Source of the DNA: JBBRZM01 sp963813635
GTDB lineage: Bacteria > Actinomycetota > Acidimicrobiia > IMCC26256 > JBBRZM01
Reading direction: 5' to 3'
Assembly (NCBI GenBank): GCA_963813635.1
Contig: CAWEZO010000002.1
Location: forward strand, 868,001 to 932,000
DNA: 64,000 nt
Position numbers and translations under genes: made by a program. This document shows, piece by piece, positions 24,581 to 33,082 of the stretch (positions are counted from its first letter, which is position 1; every line of letters begins with the position of its first letter). The notes under the pieces are model-generated. The model was given only the letters and a program-made list of their open reading frames with translations. It ran no database searches and was not told the origin of the DNA.

Positions 24581-25891
24581 TCATTCCTCGTCGCCCATCA
24601 CTCGCAACACCGACCCGACCCGGTGCACGGTCTCGACGTCGCGGAGCGCGTGCACCGTTGCGCGCAGGTCGGCCTCCCGCGCCTTGTGCGTGACGAAGAT
24701 CAGCCGGGCGTCATCGCCGATGCCACGCTGCTGCATCGACTTGATCGACACGCCGTGCGTGCCGAACGCGGTCGCGATGGCGGCGAGCACGCCCGGACGG
24801 TCGGCCACTTCGATGAACAGGTAGAACTGCGATTCCACCTCGTCGATCGGGCGGATCGTCTTGCGCTCGAGGTCGCCGATCGTCGCGCCGCGCCCACCGG
24901 AGACAAGGTTCTTCGCCGCGTCGATGAGATCGCCGATCACCGCGGAAGCCGTCGGCCCGCCGCCGGCGCCCCGGCCGTACAACATCAGCTCGCCGACCGC
25001 ATCACCCTCGATGAACAGAGCGTTGAACGACTCGCGCACCGAGGCGAGCGGGTGGTGCAGCGGCACCATCGCAGGATGCACCCGCACGGCGACCTCGCCG
25101 TCGAGCTCCTCGGCCACAGCGAGCAGCTTCACGACGTAGCCCAGGTCACGCGCCGACGCGATGTCATGATCCGTGAGATCCGAGATGCCTTCCCGGTACA
25201 CGTCACCCGCCACGACGCGCGCGCCGAACGCGATCGACGCGATGATCGCCGCCTTCGCCGCGGCATCGAAGCCTTCGACGTCGGCCGTCGGGTCGCGTTC
25301 CGCGTAGCCACGCGTCTGCGCCTCTGCGAGCGCGTCGTGAAACGACGAGCCGGCCTCGGTCATCCGAGTGAGGATGTAGTTGGTCGTGCCGTTGACGATG
25401 CCCATCACGCGGCGGATGTGGTCGCCCGCAAGGGACTCGCGCAACGGTCGTATGAGCGGGATACCCCCCGCGACGGACGCTTCGAACAGCAGGTCGACGC
25501 CCGCGCCTTCGGCTGTCTCGAAGAGCTCCCTGCCCACGTTGGCGAGCAACTCCTTGTTCGCCGTGACAACCGGCTTGCCGCCCTTGAGTGCCTCCGTGAT
25601 GAGGGAGCGCGCCGGCTCGATCCCGCCGATCAGCTCGACCACGATGTCGATGTCGGCCGCACCGACGACCGATTCAGCATCGTTGGTGAACGCGCTGGCG
25701 GGGAGCGGCACGTCGCGTTCGAGCGCGAGGTTGCGCACCGCGACCTTGCCGACTTCGAGCCGCACACCCGCGCGGCGCTCGATGACGTCGGCGTTGTCGT
25801 CGATGAGCCGCACCAACGCCGCGCCGACGTTCCCGCACCCGAGAATCCCCACGCGTACGAGGCCTTCATTGACGGCTGGATCCATGGCCAT
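24581..25891 (-). CDS. hom: Homoserine dehydrogenase
   Basis: The enzyme reduces aspartate semialdehyde to homoserine. It has 436 residues. The NAD(P) fold 'VRVGILGCGNVGAALVRLI' is followed by 'IDIVVELIGGIEPA', 'KPVVTANKELLA' (catalytic Lys), the substrate region 'GIPLIRPLRESLAGDHI' and 'IVNGTTNYILTRMTEAG', 'GYAERDPTADVEGFDAA', and a C-terminal ACT domain ('FYLFIEVADRPGVLAAIATAF') for feedback by threonine. The start ATG at 25891 overlaps the lysA stop in a TGATG arrangement, giving translational coupling; a second in-frame ATG lies at 25885. It is the middle of the argS-lysA-hom-thrC run. Confidence 0.93.
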   Translation of the reverse strand: MAMDPAVNEGLVRVGILGCGNVGAALVRLIDDNADVIERRAGVRLEVGKVAVRNLALERDVPLPASAFTNDAESVVGAADIDIVVELIGGIEPARSLITEALKGGKPVVTANKELLANVGRELFETAEGAGVDLLFEASVAGGIPLIRPLRESLAGDHIRRVMGIVNGTTNYILTRMTEAGSSFHDALAEAQTRGYAERDPTADVEGFDAAAKAAIIASIAFGARVVAGDVYREGISDLTDHDIASARDLGYVVKLLAVAEELDGEVAVRVHPAMVPLHHPLASVRESFNALFIEGDAVGELMLYGRGAGGGPTASAVIGDLIDAAKNLVSGGRGATIGDLERKTIRPIDEVESQFYLFIEVADRPGVLAAIATAFGTHGVSIKSMQQRGIGDDARLIFVTHKAREADLRATVHALRDVETVHRVGSVLRVMGDEE

Positions 25892-27199
25892 CAGTCTGCC
25901 CCGGACGGGAGATCGAGACGGACGAGATCTTCCTGCGTCTCGCGTCGCAGCACCGCCCGCGCGTTCCCGCCGCGTACGAACACGACGGCGGGGCGGGGCA
26001 CCTTGTTGTAGTTCGACGCCATCGAGTAGCCGTACGCGCCCGTCACGGGCACGGCCAGCAGGTCGCCCACTGCGACACCTTCGGGGAGCTGCGCGTCCGC
26101 GACGAGCACGTCGCCTTGCTCGCAGTGCTTGCCTACGACGGTGGCTTGCATCGGCCACGGTTCGCGCAGGCGGCGCCGGGAGGTAGGCGTCGTAGCCGGC
26201 CCCGTAGAGCACCGGGCGCGGGTTGTCGCTCATGCCACCGTCGACGGCGACGTAGGTGCCGACGCCGGGGATCCGCTTCACTGTGCCGACGCGATACACG
26301 GTGATCGCGGCCGCGCGCGGCAATCGAACGCCCCGGCTCCACCAGGAGCCGCGGCGACGCGCTCAGTCCCGCGGCGCGCGCGCCGTCCTCGAGTGCGCGT
26401 TGCAGCACCTTGGCGTAGTCGGCGATCTCGCACTGCGGGTCGTCCGCGAGGTCAGCGCGTACCGAGGCCGCCGCCCAGGTTGATCTCCTGAATCGGCCGG
26501 CCCGTCTCCTGCTCGACCTCTCCCGCAAGCTCGGTGACGATCGCAAGTGCACGCGCATACGACTTGAGCACGTAGATCTGTGACCCGATGTGGCAGTGCA
26601 ATCCGCCGAGGTGCAGCGCGTCGCTCCGCGCCACTCGAATCGCCGCGGCACGCGCCACGCCGTCAGCCACCGTGAAGCCAAACTTCGAATCCTCGGTACC
26701 GGTCTCGATGAACTCGTGCGTGTGCGCCTCGACGCCGGGGGTAACCCGCACGAGCAGCGTCGGGCGCACGTTCGTGCCGGCGACCAGCGCCTCGATCCGG
26801 TCGAGCTCGTCATGGGAGTCGGTGACGATGCGTCCGACACCCGCATCGAGCGCGGCACGCAACTCGTCGTCCGACTTGTTGTTGCCATGGAAGACGATCC
26901 GCGCCGCCGGAAAGCCGGCGTGGAGCGCCACGAACAGCTCGCCGCCGGTCGCGACGTCGAGGTGAAGCTGTTCCTCGTCGACGAGCCGCACCATCGCCTC
27001 GCACAGAAACGCCTTGCCCGCGTACGCGACGCTGCCGGGGCCGAAGTCCGCGACATACTCGCGGCACCGGGCGCGCAACTCGTCTTCGTCGTAGACGAAC
27101 AGCGGCGTGCCGTACTCGTCGGCCAGCGCGTCCAAATCGGCATCCAGCAAGGCCGGCGGCACGAGCGTGGTGTCGAACGGCTCGGCCGTGATCACGCAC
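25891..27199 (-). CDS. lysA: Diaminopimelate decarboxylase (three frameshifts)
   Basis: LysA removes CO2 from meso-diaminopimelate to give lysine. Motifs are spread over different frames: 'GTPLFVYDEDELRARC', 'VAYAGKAFLCEAM' (PLP Lys), 'GGLHCHIGSQIYV', 'QEINLGGGLG', then after a shift at ~26462 'CEIADYAKVLQRALE' and 'LLVEPGRSIAA', after a second near 26315 'AAITVYRVGTVKRI' and 'YVAVDGGMSDNPRPVLYGA' (Gly-rich phosphate loop), and after a third near 26170 'MQATVVGKHCEQGDVLVADA' (active-site Cys of the second monomer) to the stop. Repaired length is ~435 residues, normal for LysA. GTG 27199 is taken as the start because an inverted repeat occupies 27208-27253; an upstream start cannot be excluded. 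Three indels in one essential gene point to sequence errors. Confidence 0.88.
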
Positions 27200-27207
27200 T
27201 CCCCCAA

Positions 27208-27253
27208 CGTTTGTGCACCAGCGCGCGGTAGAGGGGCCACTTTTGCACAAACG
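27208..27253. terminator. Inverted repeat between argS and lysA
   Basis: CGTTTGTGCA (27208-27217) and TGCACAAACG (27244-27253) are perfect 10-base arms around a GC-rich 26-base centre. The same CGTTTGTGC arm is used in the hairpin at 52317-52362. It lies in the ~55 bp between the argS stop and the lysA start and may terminate or attenuate argS transcription; no U-run follows. Confidence 0.45.
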
Positions 27254-27256
27254 GGT

Positions 27257-29005
27257 TCATGGGGCGGCTGCGGCTTCGTCGTCGGTGTCGAGGTTGTCGG
27301 TGTCGGGGTCGTCGGTGTCGAGGTCATCGGTGTCGAGGCGGGTCATCTTGTCAGGAGCGCTGACGCCGAGAAGGCCGAGGGCGTCGGCAAGACCGATGCG
27401 GCACGCCTCCGCGAGCCACAGTCGCGCCTGGGTGAGCGCGTCGTCGTCGGTGATGACGCGGCAGTCGCGATAGAAGCCGTGAAAGCGCCCGGCAAGCTCG
27501 CGCACCCATGTCGCGATCCGGTGCGGCGCCCGGAAGGCGGCTGCGCTCGCGACCTCGTCGGGATATATCGCGAGCGAACGAAGGAGCTCGATCTCGCGCT
27601 CATGGTCGAGGGGCGACAGCTCGACGTCGGCCAGCGGACGGCGGGTCACGCCGCGCTCCGCTGCCTTGCGCCCGATCGATGCGATCCACACGTGCGCGTA
27701 CTGCACGTAGTACACGGGATTCTCCATCGACTGGGCGGTGACGACCTCGAGGTCGAACGTCTGCGCCGTGTCGATGCTCTGTAACAGGAACGTCAACCGG
27801 CAAACGTCGGGATCGACCTCGTCGAGGATGTCCGCCAGCGTGATGACATTGCCGGCGCGCCGGGAGATCCGGACCACCTCACCGCCGCGTACGAGGTTCA
27901 CGAGCTGACCGAGCAGGATCTCCGGCTCGCCGGCAGGAAAACCGAGCGCCTCCATCGCGGCTTGTAGCGACTTCACCTGACCGTGGTGATCGGCCCCCCA
28001 GATGTCGATGAGGTGCTCCCAGCCACGCGCAAACTTGTCGCGGTGGTACGCGACATCGTTCGCGAGGTAGGTCGTGGACCCGTCGCTCTTCACCAGCACC
28101 CGGTCTCGTTGGTCACCGAACTGCTCCGTGCGCAGCCAGACCGCTCCTTCATGCTCGTAACTGAGCCCCGCGTCGGCGAACGTGCGCAGGACCTCGGCCA
28201 CGTCACCGCGCTCGTGAAGGCTCCGTTCCGAGAACCACGTGTCGAACTCCACGCCGATCCGGCCGAGGTCTTCGCGCAGCTGGCGCACGGCGTCCTGGTA
28301 GCCCCATTCCCGCGCGCCGTCGAGTGTGACGTCATCGCCGAGCTCGGTACGGAGCCGCGCGGCCATGTCCACGAGGTACGCGCCTTGATAGCCGTCTTCG
28401 GGCGGCTCTTCTCCGCGGTACCGCGCGTACAGCGACGCGGCGAACGTCTCGAGCTGGTTGCCGGCGTCGTTGAGGTAGTACTCGCGGTGGACGATGGCGC
28501 CCTGCGACGCGAGCAGGTTGGCGATCGCGTCGCCCACCGCGACCCAACGGCCTCCGCCGGCATGGAGCGGGCCGGTCGGGTTGGCGGAGACGAACTCGAG
28601 GTTGATGCGCCGGCCGTCGAGCGTGTCGCCGCGGCCGTACCGCTCCCCTGCATTCACCACGTCGCGCAGTACCTCGTGCAACCACGTGGGCGCGAGGAAG
28701 AAGTTGAGGAAGCCGGGCCCGGCAATCTCGACGCGCTCGACGTGTGCCGGAGGATCGGCCTCGAGCTCGGCAACGAGCTTCGCTGCGATGTCGCGCGGCT
28801 TCGCGTGTGTCTCGCCGCCCAGCTTGAGCGCCACGTTCGACTGCCAGTCGCCGTGCTCCCGCTGCTTCGCCGGGTCGAGCGCGATGCCACCGGCCGGCTC
28901 GGGGAGGCCGGCCGAGGCGAGCGCTGCACGGAGTCGCTGAACGATCTGGTCGCGGATCACGAAGTGGGGCGACCGGGGCGCAGGGGCCCAAAGCCGTTGC
29001 GGCAT
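27257..29005 (-). CDS. argS: Arginyl-tRNA synthetase with acidic repeat tail
   Basis: This class I synthetase charges tRNA-Arg. It has 582 residues from ATG 29005. The N-terminal Add-1 domain ('GDWQSNVALKLGG') is followed by the ATP-binding 'LEFVSANPTGPLHAGGGRW' (HAGG in place of HIGH), 'DAGNQLETFAASLYARY', 'VLVKSDGSTTYLANDVAYH', 'IDIWGADHHGQVKSL', the KMSKS-equivalent 'EVVRISRRAGNVITL', and the C-terminal anticodon-binding helices ('VYYVQYAHVWIASI', 'FYRDCRVITDD'). The normal protein ends near '…GVSAPDKM'; here ~25 extra residues form an Asp/Thr repeat (RLDTDDLDTDDPDTDNLDTD) encoded by a 15-bp tandem repeat. The frame is intact. Confidence 0.93.
   Translation of the reverse strand: MPQRLWAPAPRSPHFVIRDQIVQRLRAALASAGLPEPAGGIALDPAKQREHGDWQSNVALKLGGETHAKPRDIAAKLVAELEADPPAHVERVEIAGPGFLNFFLAPTWLHEVLRDVVNAGERYGRGDTLDGRRINLEFVSANPTGPLHAGGGRWVAVGDAIANLLASQGAIVHREYYLNDAGNQLETFAASLYARYRGEEPPEDGYQGAYLVDMAARLRTELGDDVTLDGAREWGYQDAVRQLREDLGRIGVEFDTWFSERSLHERGDVAEVLRTFADAGLSYEHEGAVWLRTEQFGDQRDRVLVKSDGSTTYLANDVAYHRDKFARGWEHLIDIWGADHHGQVKSLQAAMEALGFPAGEPEILLGQLVNLVRGGEVVRISRRAGNVITLADILDEVDPDVCRLTFLLQSIDTAQTFDLEVVTAQSMENPVYYVQYAHVWIASIGRKAAERGVTRRPLADVELSPLDHEREIELLRSLAIYPDEVASAAAFRAPHRIATWVRELAGRFHGFYRDCRVITDDDALTQARLWLAEACRIGLADALGLLGVSAPDKMTRLDTDDLDTDDPDTDNLDTDDEAAAAP
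27278..27337 (-). repeat. Four 15-bp tandem repeats within the argS 3' end
   Basis: Four units of GTCGTCGGTGTCGAG type (27278-27292, 27293-27307, 27308-27322, 27323-27337) differ from one another at one or two bases. They encode the repeated LDTDD/PDTDN/LDTDD acidic tail of arginyl-tRNA synthetase. Copy number is likely to vary between strains. Confidence 0.85.
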
Positions 29006-29143
29006 CGTACAACGGCGCCCTTCGCGTCCGGCCTGTGTTTCGCACGCCACAGGCAGTGGCGCGGGCGGGGGTAATTTGCGGCTATCGTACCGTTCGAAGG
29101 GGTCGCCAGGTTTGGGCACCCGCGCCATGGGAAGGGACCGACC

Positions 29144-29673
29144 GTGACACGGACACGTGGAGTCCCCCGGGGCTCGGCCGTGTTGACCGACGTCAGCCAT
29201 TCGTCACCGCTGGCGGCTCCCGACCAGCCCGAGGACGGCGAGCTCGCGCTCATCGCGCCCGGACCGATGGCTGCAGCATGTGCCGCCCTCGTGTCGGAGC
29301 TCGCGACCGACACCTCGGGCATCGCCCTCATCTATCGAGCGCTCGACGCCTTGGTGGAGCATCTCGAGCTCAACAACGCGGCCGTCGTCATCGACGAGCC
29401 GACCATCGGCCGGCAGGTCTTCTTCTTCGGACGTCAGGCGCTCGACGACCGCGAGGAGCTCGCGCTCGCCCGCGCGCCGGGGCTCTACACGGATCCTCCC
29501 ATCGGCCCCGCACAGTTCGACGCGTCGATGCTCACAACCCTCTGCGCCGTATCGCTGCGGCTCGATCTCGCTCGGGACGACACGTCACGCGCGAGACCCT
29601 GGCCCCATTCGACGACCACCCGAGTCGCCTGGGCCGTCCGCTCGCCACGCCGGCGACAAGCGCCGACCGGTGA
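29144..29673 (+). CDS. GAF-like domain protein (frameshifted)
   Basis: Starting at GTG 29144 (GGGAAGGGA upstream) the ~176-residue product has a disordered start and then 'CAALVSELATDTSGIALIYRALDALVEHLELNNAAVVIDEP', 'RQVFFFGRQALDD', 'LYTDPPIGPAQFDASMLTTLCAVSLRLDLARDD', the helix-strand order of a small GAF domain. These domains bind small ligands or mediate dimerisation. The frame shifts near 29590; the alternative frame ends '…PFDDHPSRLGRPLATPATSADR' at a TGA that overlaps the GTG of the next gene (GTGA). The two genes are therefore coupled. The specific ligand and role are unknown. Confidence 0.55.
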
Positions 29674-30422
29674 GCCTCGACGACCTCGAGCTCGAGCTCC
29701 GCAAGCTCCCCGGGGTGCAGTCCGCGGCATTCAGCGAAACGGATGACGCGGTGTTCGTCCACGTCTATGCCGGCGACGGCGCGGCGCCCGGGCTCGCAAC
29801 CGCGGCAGCGCATCTCGCGACGCGCTACTTCGAACGACCTGTGACCGTCGAGTTGGTCCGCTGGCGCACCGTGCCCGCTCAGACCTCGGAAGCGGCCGGT
29901 GACCACGCAAGCGACGCCGCACCCGGCCACGTGAGCGACCGCGTCGAGCTGGCCGACGACGAGGAATCGACTCGGCACCCCCGGCCGGGGGCGATCGAGT
30001 CCGCCGCTGTCGTCGCGCACGACGCGACGCCGGCGCGCGAGCGCTGGCCGGAACGCGTGCAGCTTGTCGGGATCCTCGCCTCGCCCGACACCGACGAGCT
30101 CGAAGTCCGCGTCAGCTGGGATGGCCGGCAAAGCGTGGGGCGCGCTCCGGCGAGCCGCGGTTTGATGGGCGCCATGGAGGCGACGTTCGAGGCCGTGCGG
30201 GCGTTCGCCGACTCGCTGCCGTTCCAACCCGGTTGGGCGCGCACGATCGAGACGATCTGGCAAACACAGTTCCTGGTCGCGACCGCCGTGATCGGCCCGG
30301 AGCACACCGCCCCGCGCTACGGGCTCGCCGCCGGCAACAGCCCCGTCGAGGCCGCGGCACGCTCCACCTTGCACGCGCTCAACCGCACGCTGACGGGCGA
30401 GCTGCACACCAACGGTCAGTAG
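29670..30422 (+). CDS. Conserved hypothetical two-domain protein coupled to the GAF-like gene
   Basis: I do not recognise a named family. The 250-residue product has an N-terminal alpha/beta domain ('LDDLELELRKLPGVQSAAFSETDDAVFVHVYA…') with the 'LPGVxxAxF' pattern common in small ferredoxin-like folds, an acidic linker, and a C-terminal domain ('VQLVGILASPDTDELEVRVSWDGRQSVGRA…AMEATFEAVRAFAD') with strand-strand-helix periodicity. GTG 29670 overlaps the stop of the upstream GAF-like gene by GTGA, so both proteins are probably made together. The pair is divergent from argS. A regulatory or sensing role is only a guess from the GAF-like partner. Confidence 0.6.
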   Translation: MSLDDLELELRKLPGVQSAAFSETDDAVFVHVYAGDGAAPGLATAAAHLATRYFERPVTVELVRWRTVPAQTSEAAGDHASDAAPGHVSDRVELADDEESTRHPRPGAIESAAVVAHDATPARERWPERVQLVGILASPDTDELEVRVSWDGRQSVGRAPASRGLMGAMEATFEAVRAFADSLPFQPGWARTIETIWQTQFLVATAVIGPEHTAPRYGLAAGNSPVEAAARSTLHALNRTLTGELHTNGQ

Positions 30423-30510
30423 GCCGCGGCGCTTCCTCAACCTTGAACGTGCAACGCCGAACCTGTCGCCGAGCGACGCGTCGAAGTCGGCGCGTCACGT
30501 GGTGGGGGTA

Positions 30511-30544
30511 TTCTCCAAACCCCGCCCTCGTGGGGGGTGGAGAA
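30511..30544. terminator. Imperfect hairpin at the island boundary
   Basis: TTCTCCA…ACCCC (30511-30523) pairs with GGGG…TGGAGAA (30532-30544) around a short GC loop, with two internal mismatches. It lies ~90 bp after the hypothetical gene and directly at the truncated end of the IS481-like remnant. It may be a terminator or a leftover element end. Confidence 0.35.
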
Positions 30545-30559
30545 AACCCGTAACGGACC

Positions 30560-30947
30560 GCGGTCGTCTTCGACGCACGAATCACGCCGGTCATCGGGTC
30601 GCACACGGACAGCCGCGGCATGTGATGGCGGCGCAGGATCCGGCTCACCGTGCGGGCCGGCACACCGAGCTCTGCTCCGAGCCAGTCCTGGCCTCGACGG
30701 TGCTCGCGGCGAGCCGCGAGCACGACCTGCTCGATCTCGACCGCGGCGCGGGTCGGCATGCGAGCCCGCGACGACCGGTCGCACAGGCCCGCGTCACCTT
30801 CTTGATCGAACCGCGCAACCCAGCGGTGCGCGCACTGGCGAGACACCCCCATCGCCCGAGCGACATGCGCGACCGGCATGACGACGGACACGATCCACGA
30901 GCAGACGGCGACCATGCACCCGTCAATCGAGCGTTACGGTGAGACAC
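30560..30947 (-). pseudogene. Truncated, frameshifted IS481-family transposase
   Basis: The minus strand starts 'MSHRNARLT' at GTG 30947, the standard IS481 opening, continues in a second frame as 'VHGRRLLVDRVRRHAG', and then in a third as 'PVAHVARAMGVSRQCAHRWVARF', 'AGLCDRSSRARMPTRAAVE', 'VVLAARREHRRGQDWLGAEL', 'GVPARTVSRILRRHHMPRL' and 'DPMTGVIRASKTTAVRY'. Only the N-terminal helix-turn-helix region is present. The whole DDE catalytic domain is missing because homology stops near 30555. With two frame changes and a truncation it cannot be active. Confidence 0.85.
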
Positions 30948-31269
30948 GAAGACTCCGGGTTGTGGCGACGGCTAATCACCACAGCTTCGGAGGTCTTCGC
31001 TTCAGATCAGCGGACCGTCACGAACGTCCTGGCCGGGTACAACGAGAGCCGGGAATGGTCGTAGAGCCGTCAGATCGCACATTGCCATCTACGGGCTTCG
31101 AGAGTGTGTTTACCGGGGCGGTGTCACCCGCTGCGGGGGCTGCTGTGCGGCGGGCTGCTCAAATGCCTGGGAGGGCTGCATTGTCAGTTTGTCAGCACGC
31201 AATTCTCGGCACGCACACGCTCCGCGGACGAGTTCTCGGCACCACAGGGGATTCCCGGAGACCTCACTG

Positions 31270-31386
31270 ATGAAGTCGATGCACGGTTACGGGCACTACA
31301 CGGAGACGTACGAGCTCATCGACGGAGCGTGGCGAATCAAGTCGTTCCTCCACACCCGTCTCCGGCGCGACATCGAGATGCGGTGA
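31270..31386 (+). pseudogene. 3' fragment of a SnoaL/NTF2-like gene
   Basis: The 38 residues 'MKSMHGYGHYTETYELIDGAWRIKSFLHTRL…' match the final two strands of SnoaL_4/NTF2-like proteins (GHYxExYxxxDGxWRIxSxxxTR). No N-terminal two thirds of the domain is seen upstream. It is best read as the surviving end of a gene cut by rearrangement. The rest of 30948-31269 shows no convincing coding sequence and looks like mobile-element debris. Confidence 0.45.
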
Positions 31387-31395
31387 CTGCCAACA

Positions 31396-32628
31396 TTACG
31401 TCCCTTCGATCGGCACGTCGAAGGTGTCGAAGTAGAACTCGAAGTGCTTACGGATGTCGGCCGGGTCGGCACCGAAGTCGGCGCGCAGGTCGTAGACCAC
31501 GCGGCCGTAACGGTCGCGCTGGTGTGTCGCCATGTGGGCATCGATCTGTGCTCGTTCCTCGGGTGTTATTGGCATGCCGGCCACCTTGTAGATGCGCTCG
31601 ATCATCGCGACGTCGTCGACCATGAACTCGTGGAACGGTACGTCGATCCGCTGGCCTTCGGGGATCAGGTGCAGGTCGCGGACTGATGCTCGGAGCAGCC
31701 GCTCGATGCGATCGGTCCAGTACTCGAGGAAGTACCCGGGGTTGGTGCTTCGGCGCGACACCCGGGCGCCGTAACAGAGCATTGTCGCAGCCGACTGCAC
31801 GACCGACACTGGGTCGCGCAGCGTGAGCGCAATGGTGGCGTCGGGGAAGACAGAGAGCAGCGGGCCGAGTTGTTCGAGGTGTTGCGGCGACTTCAGCACC
31901 CAGCGATCGGGCCCACGTTGCCACTGCAGCACCTTCAGGCACGTCTTCAGGAACTCGTAGTGCTCGGTCTGGTCGTGCGCGAGGTAGTAGTCACGCCAGC
32001 GCGGCATCCGCGCCATCCACTCGATCGTGTAACCCGAGCAGTTCAACCCGTGGAGGTCGATCTCCTCGTGCACGTGGCCCGGCTCCATCGGGTGCATGGC
32101 CGCCAAGTACGCCAGCACGAAGCGGGTGGCCTGCCATTCCGCGTCGCAGCGAGCGAACCGCCCGTCGGGCTCTTCACCGGGCACCGGCACGGGCTCGTAG
32201 CACTCCCAGAGCGGCAGCGACCGCCAGCGTGTATCCGCCGAGATGAGGTTCAGCAGGTGCGTCGTGCCCGAGCGCGGCAGTCCGACCACCACGAGCGGAG
32301 CGGTGATCTCGACGTCGTGGATCTCCGGGTGTCGCCGCAGGAGATCCAGCACGCGCAGGCGCGCGGTCATGTACCGCACACAGGTGTTGAAGTGCGCCAT
32401 CCGCCCTGATGGGAGCAAGTCGTCGTCGCCCTCGATCTCCTCGAGCCACATGCGTAGTCGCGCGCGGAAATCGTCCGGGCCGAAGTCGTCGAGACCCGTC
32501 TTCTCGACGGCCGCGCCGAGGACGGCGTCTTCCGTCAGTTCGACTGCGACCTCCATCTCCACGACCGTTCGCTGGATGTCGGTGAGCACCGGCGCCGCGA
32601 GGTCGGTGATCCGGATGGGCTCCGACAT
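31396..32628 (-). CDS. Sulfotransferase family protein
   Basis: This PAPS-dependent sulfotransferase-like protein has 410 residues. The start is ATG 32628 with AGGAG four bases upstream; an in-frame start at 32643 is less likely. The 5'-phosphosulfate loop is 'LVVVGLPRSGTTHLLNLIS' (residues ~110-128). Further landmarks are 'WRSLPLWECYEPVPVPG', 'DRWVLKSPQHLEQLGPLLSVFPDA' and the 3'-phosphate-binding 'TIALTLRDPVSVVQSAATML' (R-D-P…S). This form, with a long N-terminal helical part, is common in actinobacteria; the acceptor is unknown. It follows a coiled-coil gene by 11 bp and lies within the accessory segment bounded by IS remnants. Confidence 0.85.
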   Translation of the reverse strand: MSEPIRITDLAAPVLTDIQRTVVEMEVAVELTEDAVLGAAVEKTGLDDFGPDDFRARLRMWLEEIEGDDDLLPSGRMAHFNTCVRYMTARLRVLDLLRRHPEIHDVEITAPLVVVGLPRSGTTHLLNLISADTRWRSLPLWECYEPVPVPGEEPDGRFARCDAEWQATRFVLAYLAAMHPMEPGHVHEEIDLHGLNCSGYTIEWMARMPRWRDYYLAHDQTEHYEFLKTCLKVLQWQRGPDRWVLKSPQHLEQLGPLLSVFPDATIALTLRDPVSVVQSAATMLCYGARVSRRSTNPGYFLEYWTDRIERLLRASVRDLHLIPEGQRIDVPFHEFMVDDVAMIERIYKVAGMPITPEERAQIDAHMATHQRDRYGRVVYDLRADFGADPADIRKHFEFYFDTFDVPIEGT

Positions 32629-32639
32629 GTGTCTCCTCC

Positions 32640-33023
32640 TCATATGTCGACATCGCCCCGGCAGGATACGCTTTGCGGCACGCTGTCAACCTCGGCGAGT
32701 TCTGCTGCGCCCGTAGTGTCCGCCGTCTCGGCAACGTCACGCGCGTTGGCCGCCAGCGCGACCGCTACCTCAGCGTCGGAACGTTTCGCGGTCCGGTTGC
32801 GCAGCTCAGCCAGTGCGGCCCGAGCACTATCCAGTGCCTGCCCTGCCTGTCCCGCGCCCTTGACGACCGCATCGTGGTGAGTGATCGCCGCCTGCGCTGC
32901 TGTGCGAGCCGTCTCCGCTTTCGTCTGTAAGTCGATGAGTGACGCGCTCTGTTCGGCAACGCTCGCGCGACTGCTAGCGACGCGCTTCATCTTGTCGCGC
33001 AACGCGGCGAGTTGATTCCGCAC
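32640..33023 (-). CDS. Small coiled-coil hypothetical protein
   Basis: From GTG 33023 a ~127-residue, Ala-, Arg- and Glu-rich helical protein is encoded ('VRNQLAALRDKMKRVASSRA…SLIDLQTKAETARTAAQAAI…ALDSARAALAELRNRTAKR'), with heptad-like spacing over ~100 residues and a short unstructured C-terminus. No catalytic motif is seen. The frame stays open upstream into IS21-derived sequence, so the true N-terminus may have been replaced; ATG 32990 is an alternative start. It ends 11 bp before the sulfotransferase and is probably co-transcribed with it. Confidence 0.4.
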   Translation of the reverse strand: MRNQLAALRDKMKRVASSRASVAEQSASLIDLQTKAETARTAAQAAITHHDAVVKGAGQAGQALDSARAALAELRNRTAKRSDAEVAVALAANARDVAETADTTGAAELAEVDSVPQSVSCRGDVDI

Positions 33024-33082
33024 GTCGATCAGTTCGTGCGGCGGTGCTCTCCGAAGAGGTGAGCGCCCGGGAAACCCACGGC

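Noticed and set aside
24581..26323. A 580-codon frame apparently fusing part of lysA to hom
   Set aside because: It arises from the lysA frameshifts. The hom start overlaps the lysA stop as TGATG, so these are two genes.
27278..27337. CRISPR-like regular repeats
   Set aside because: The units are 15 bp, contiguous without spacers, and lie in frame within argS. No CRISPR array was seen anywhere in the window.
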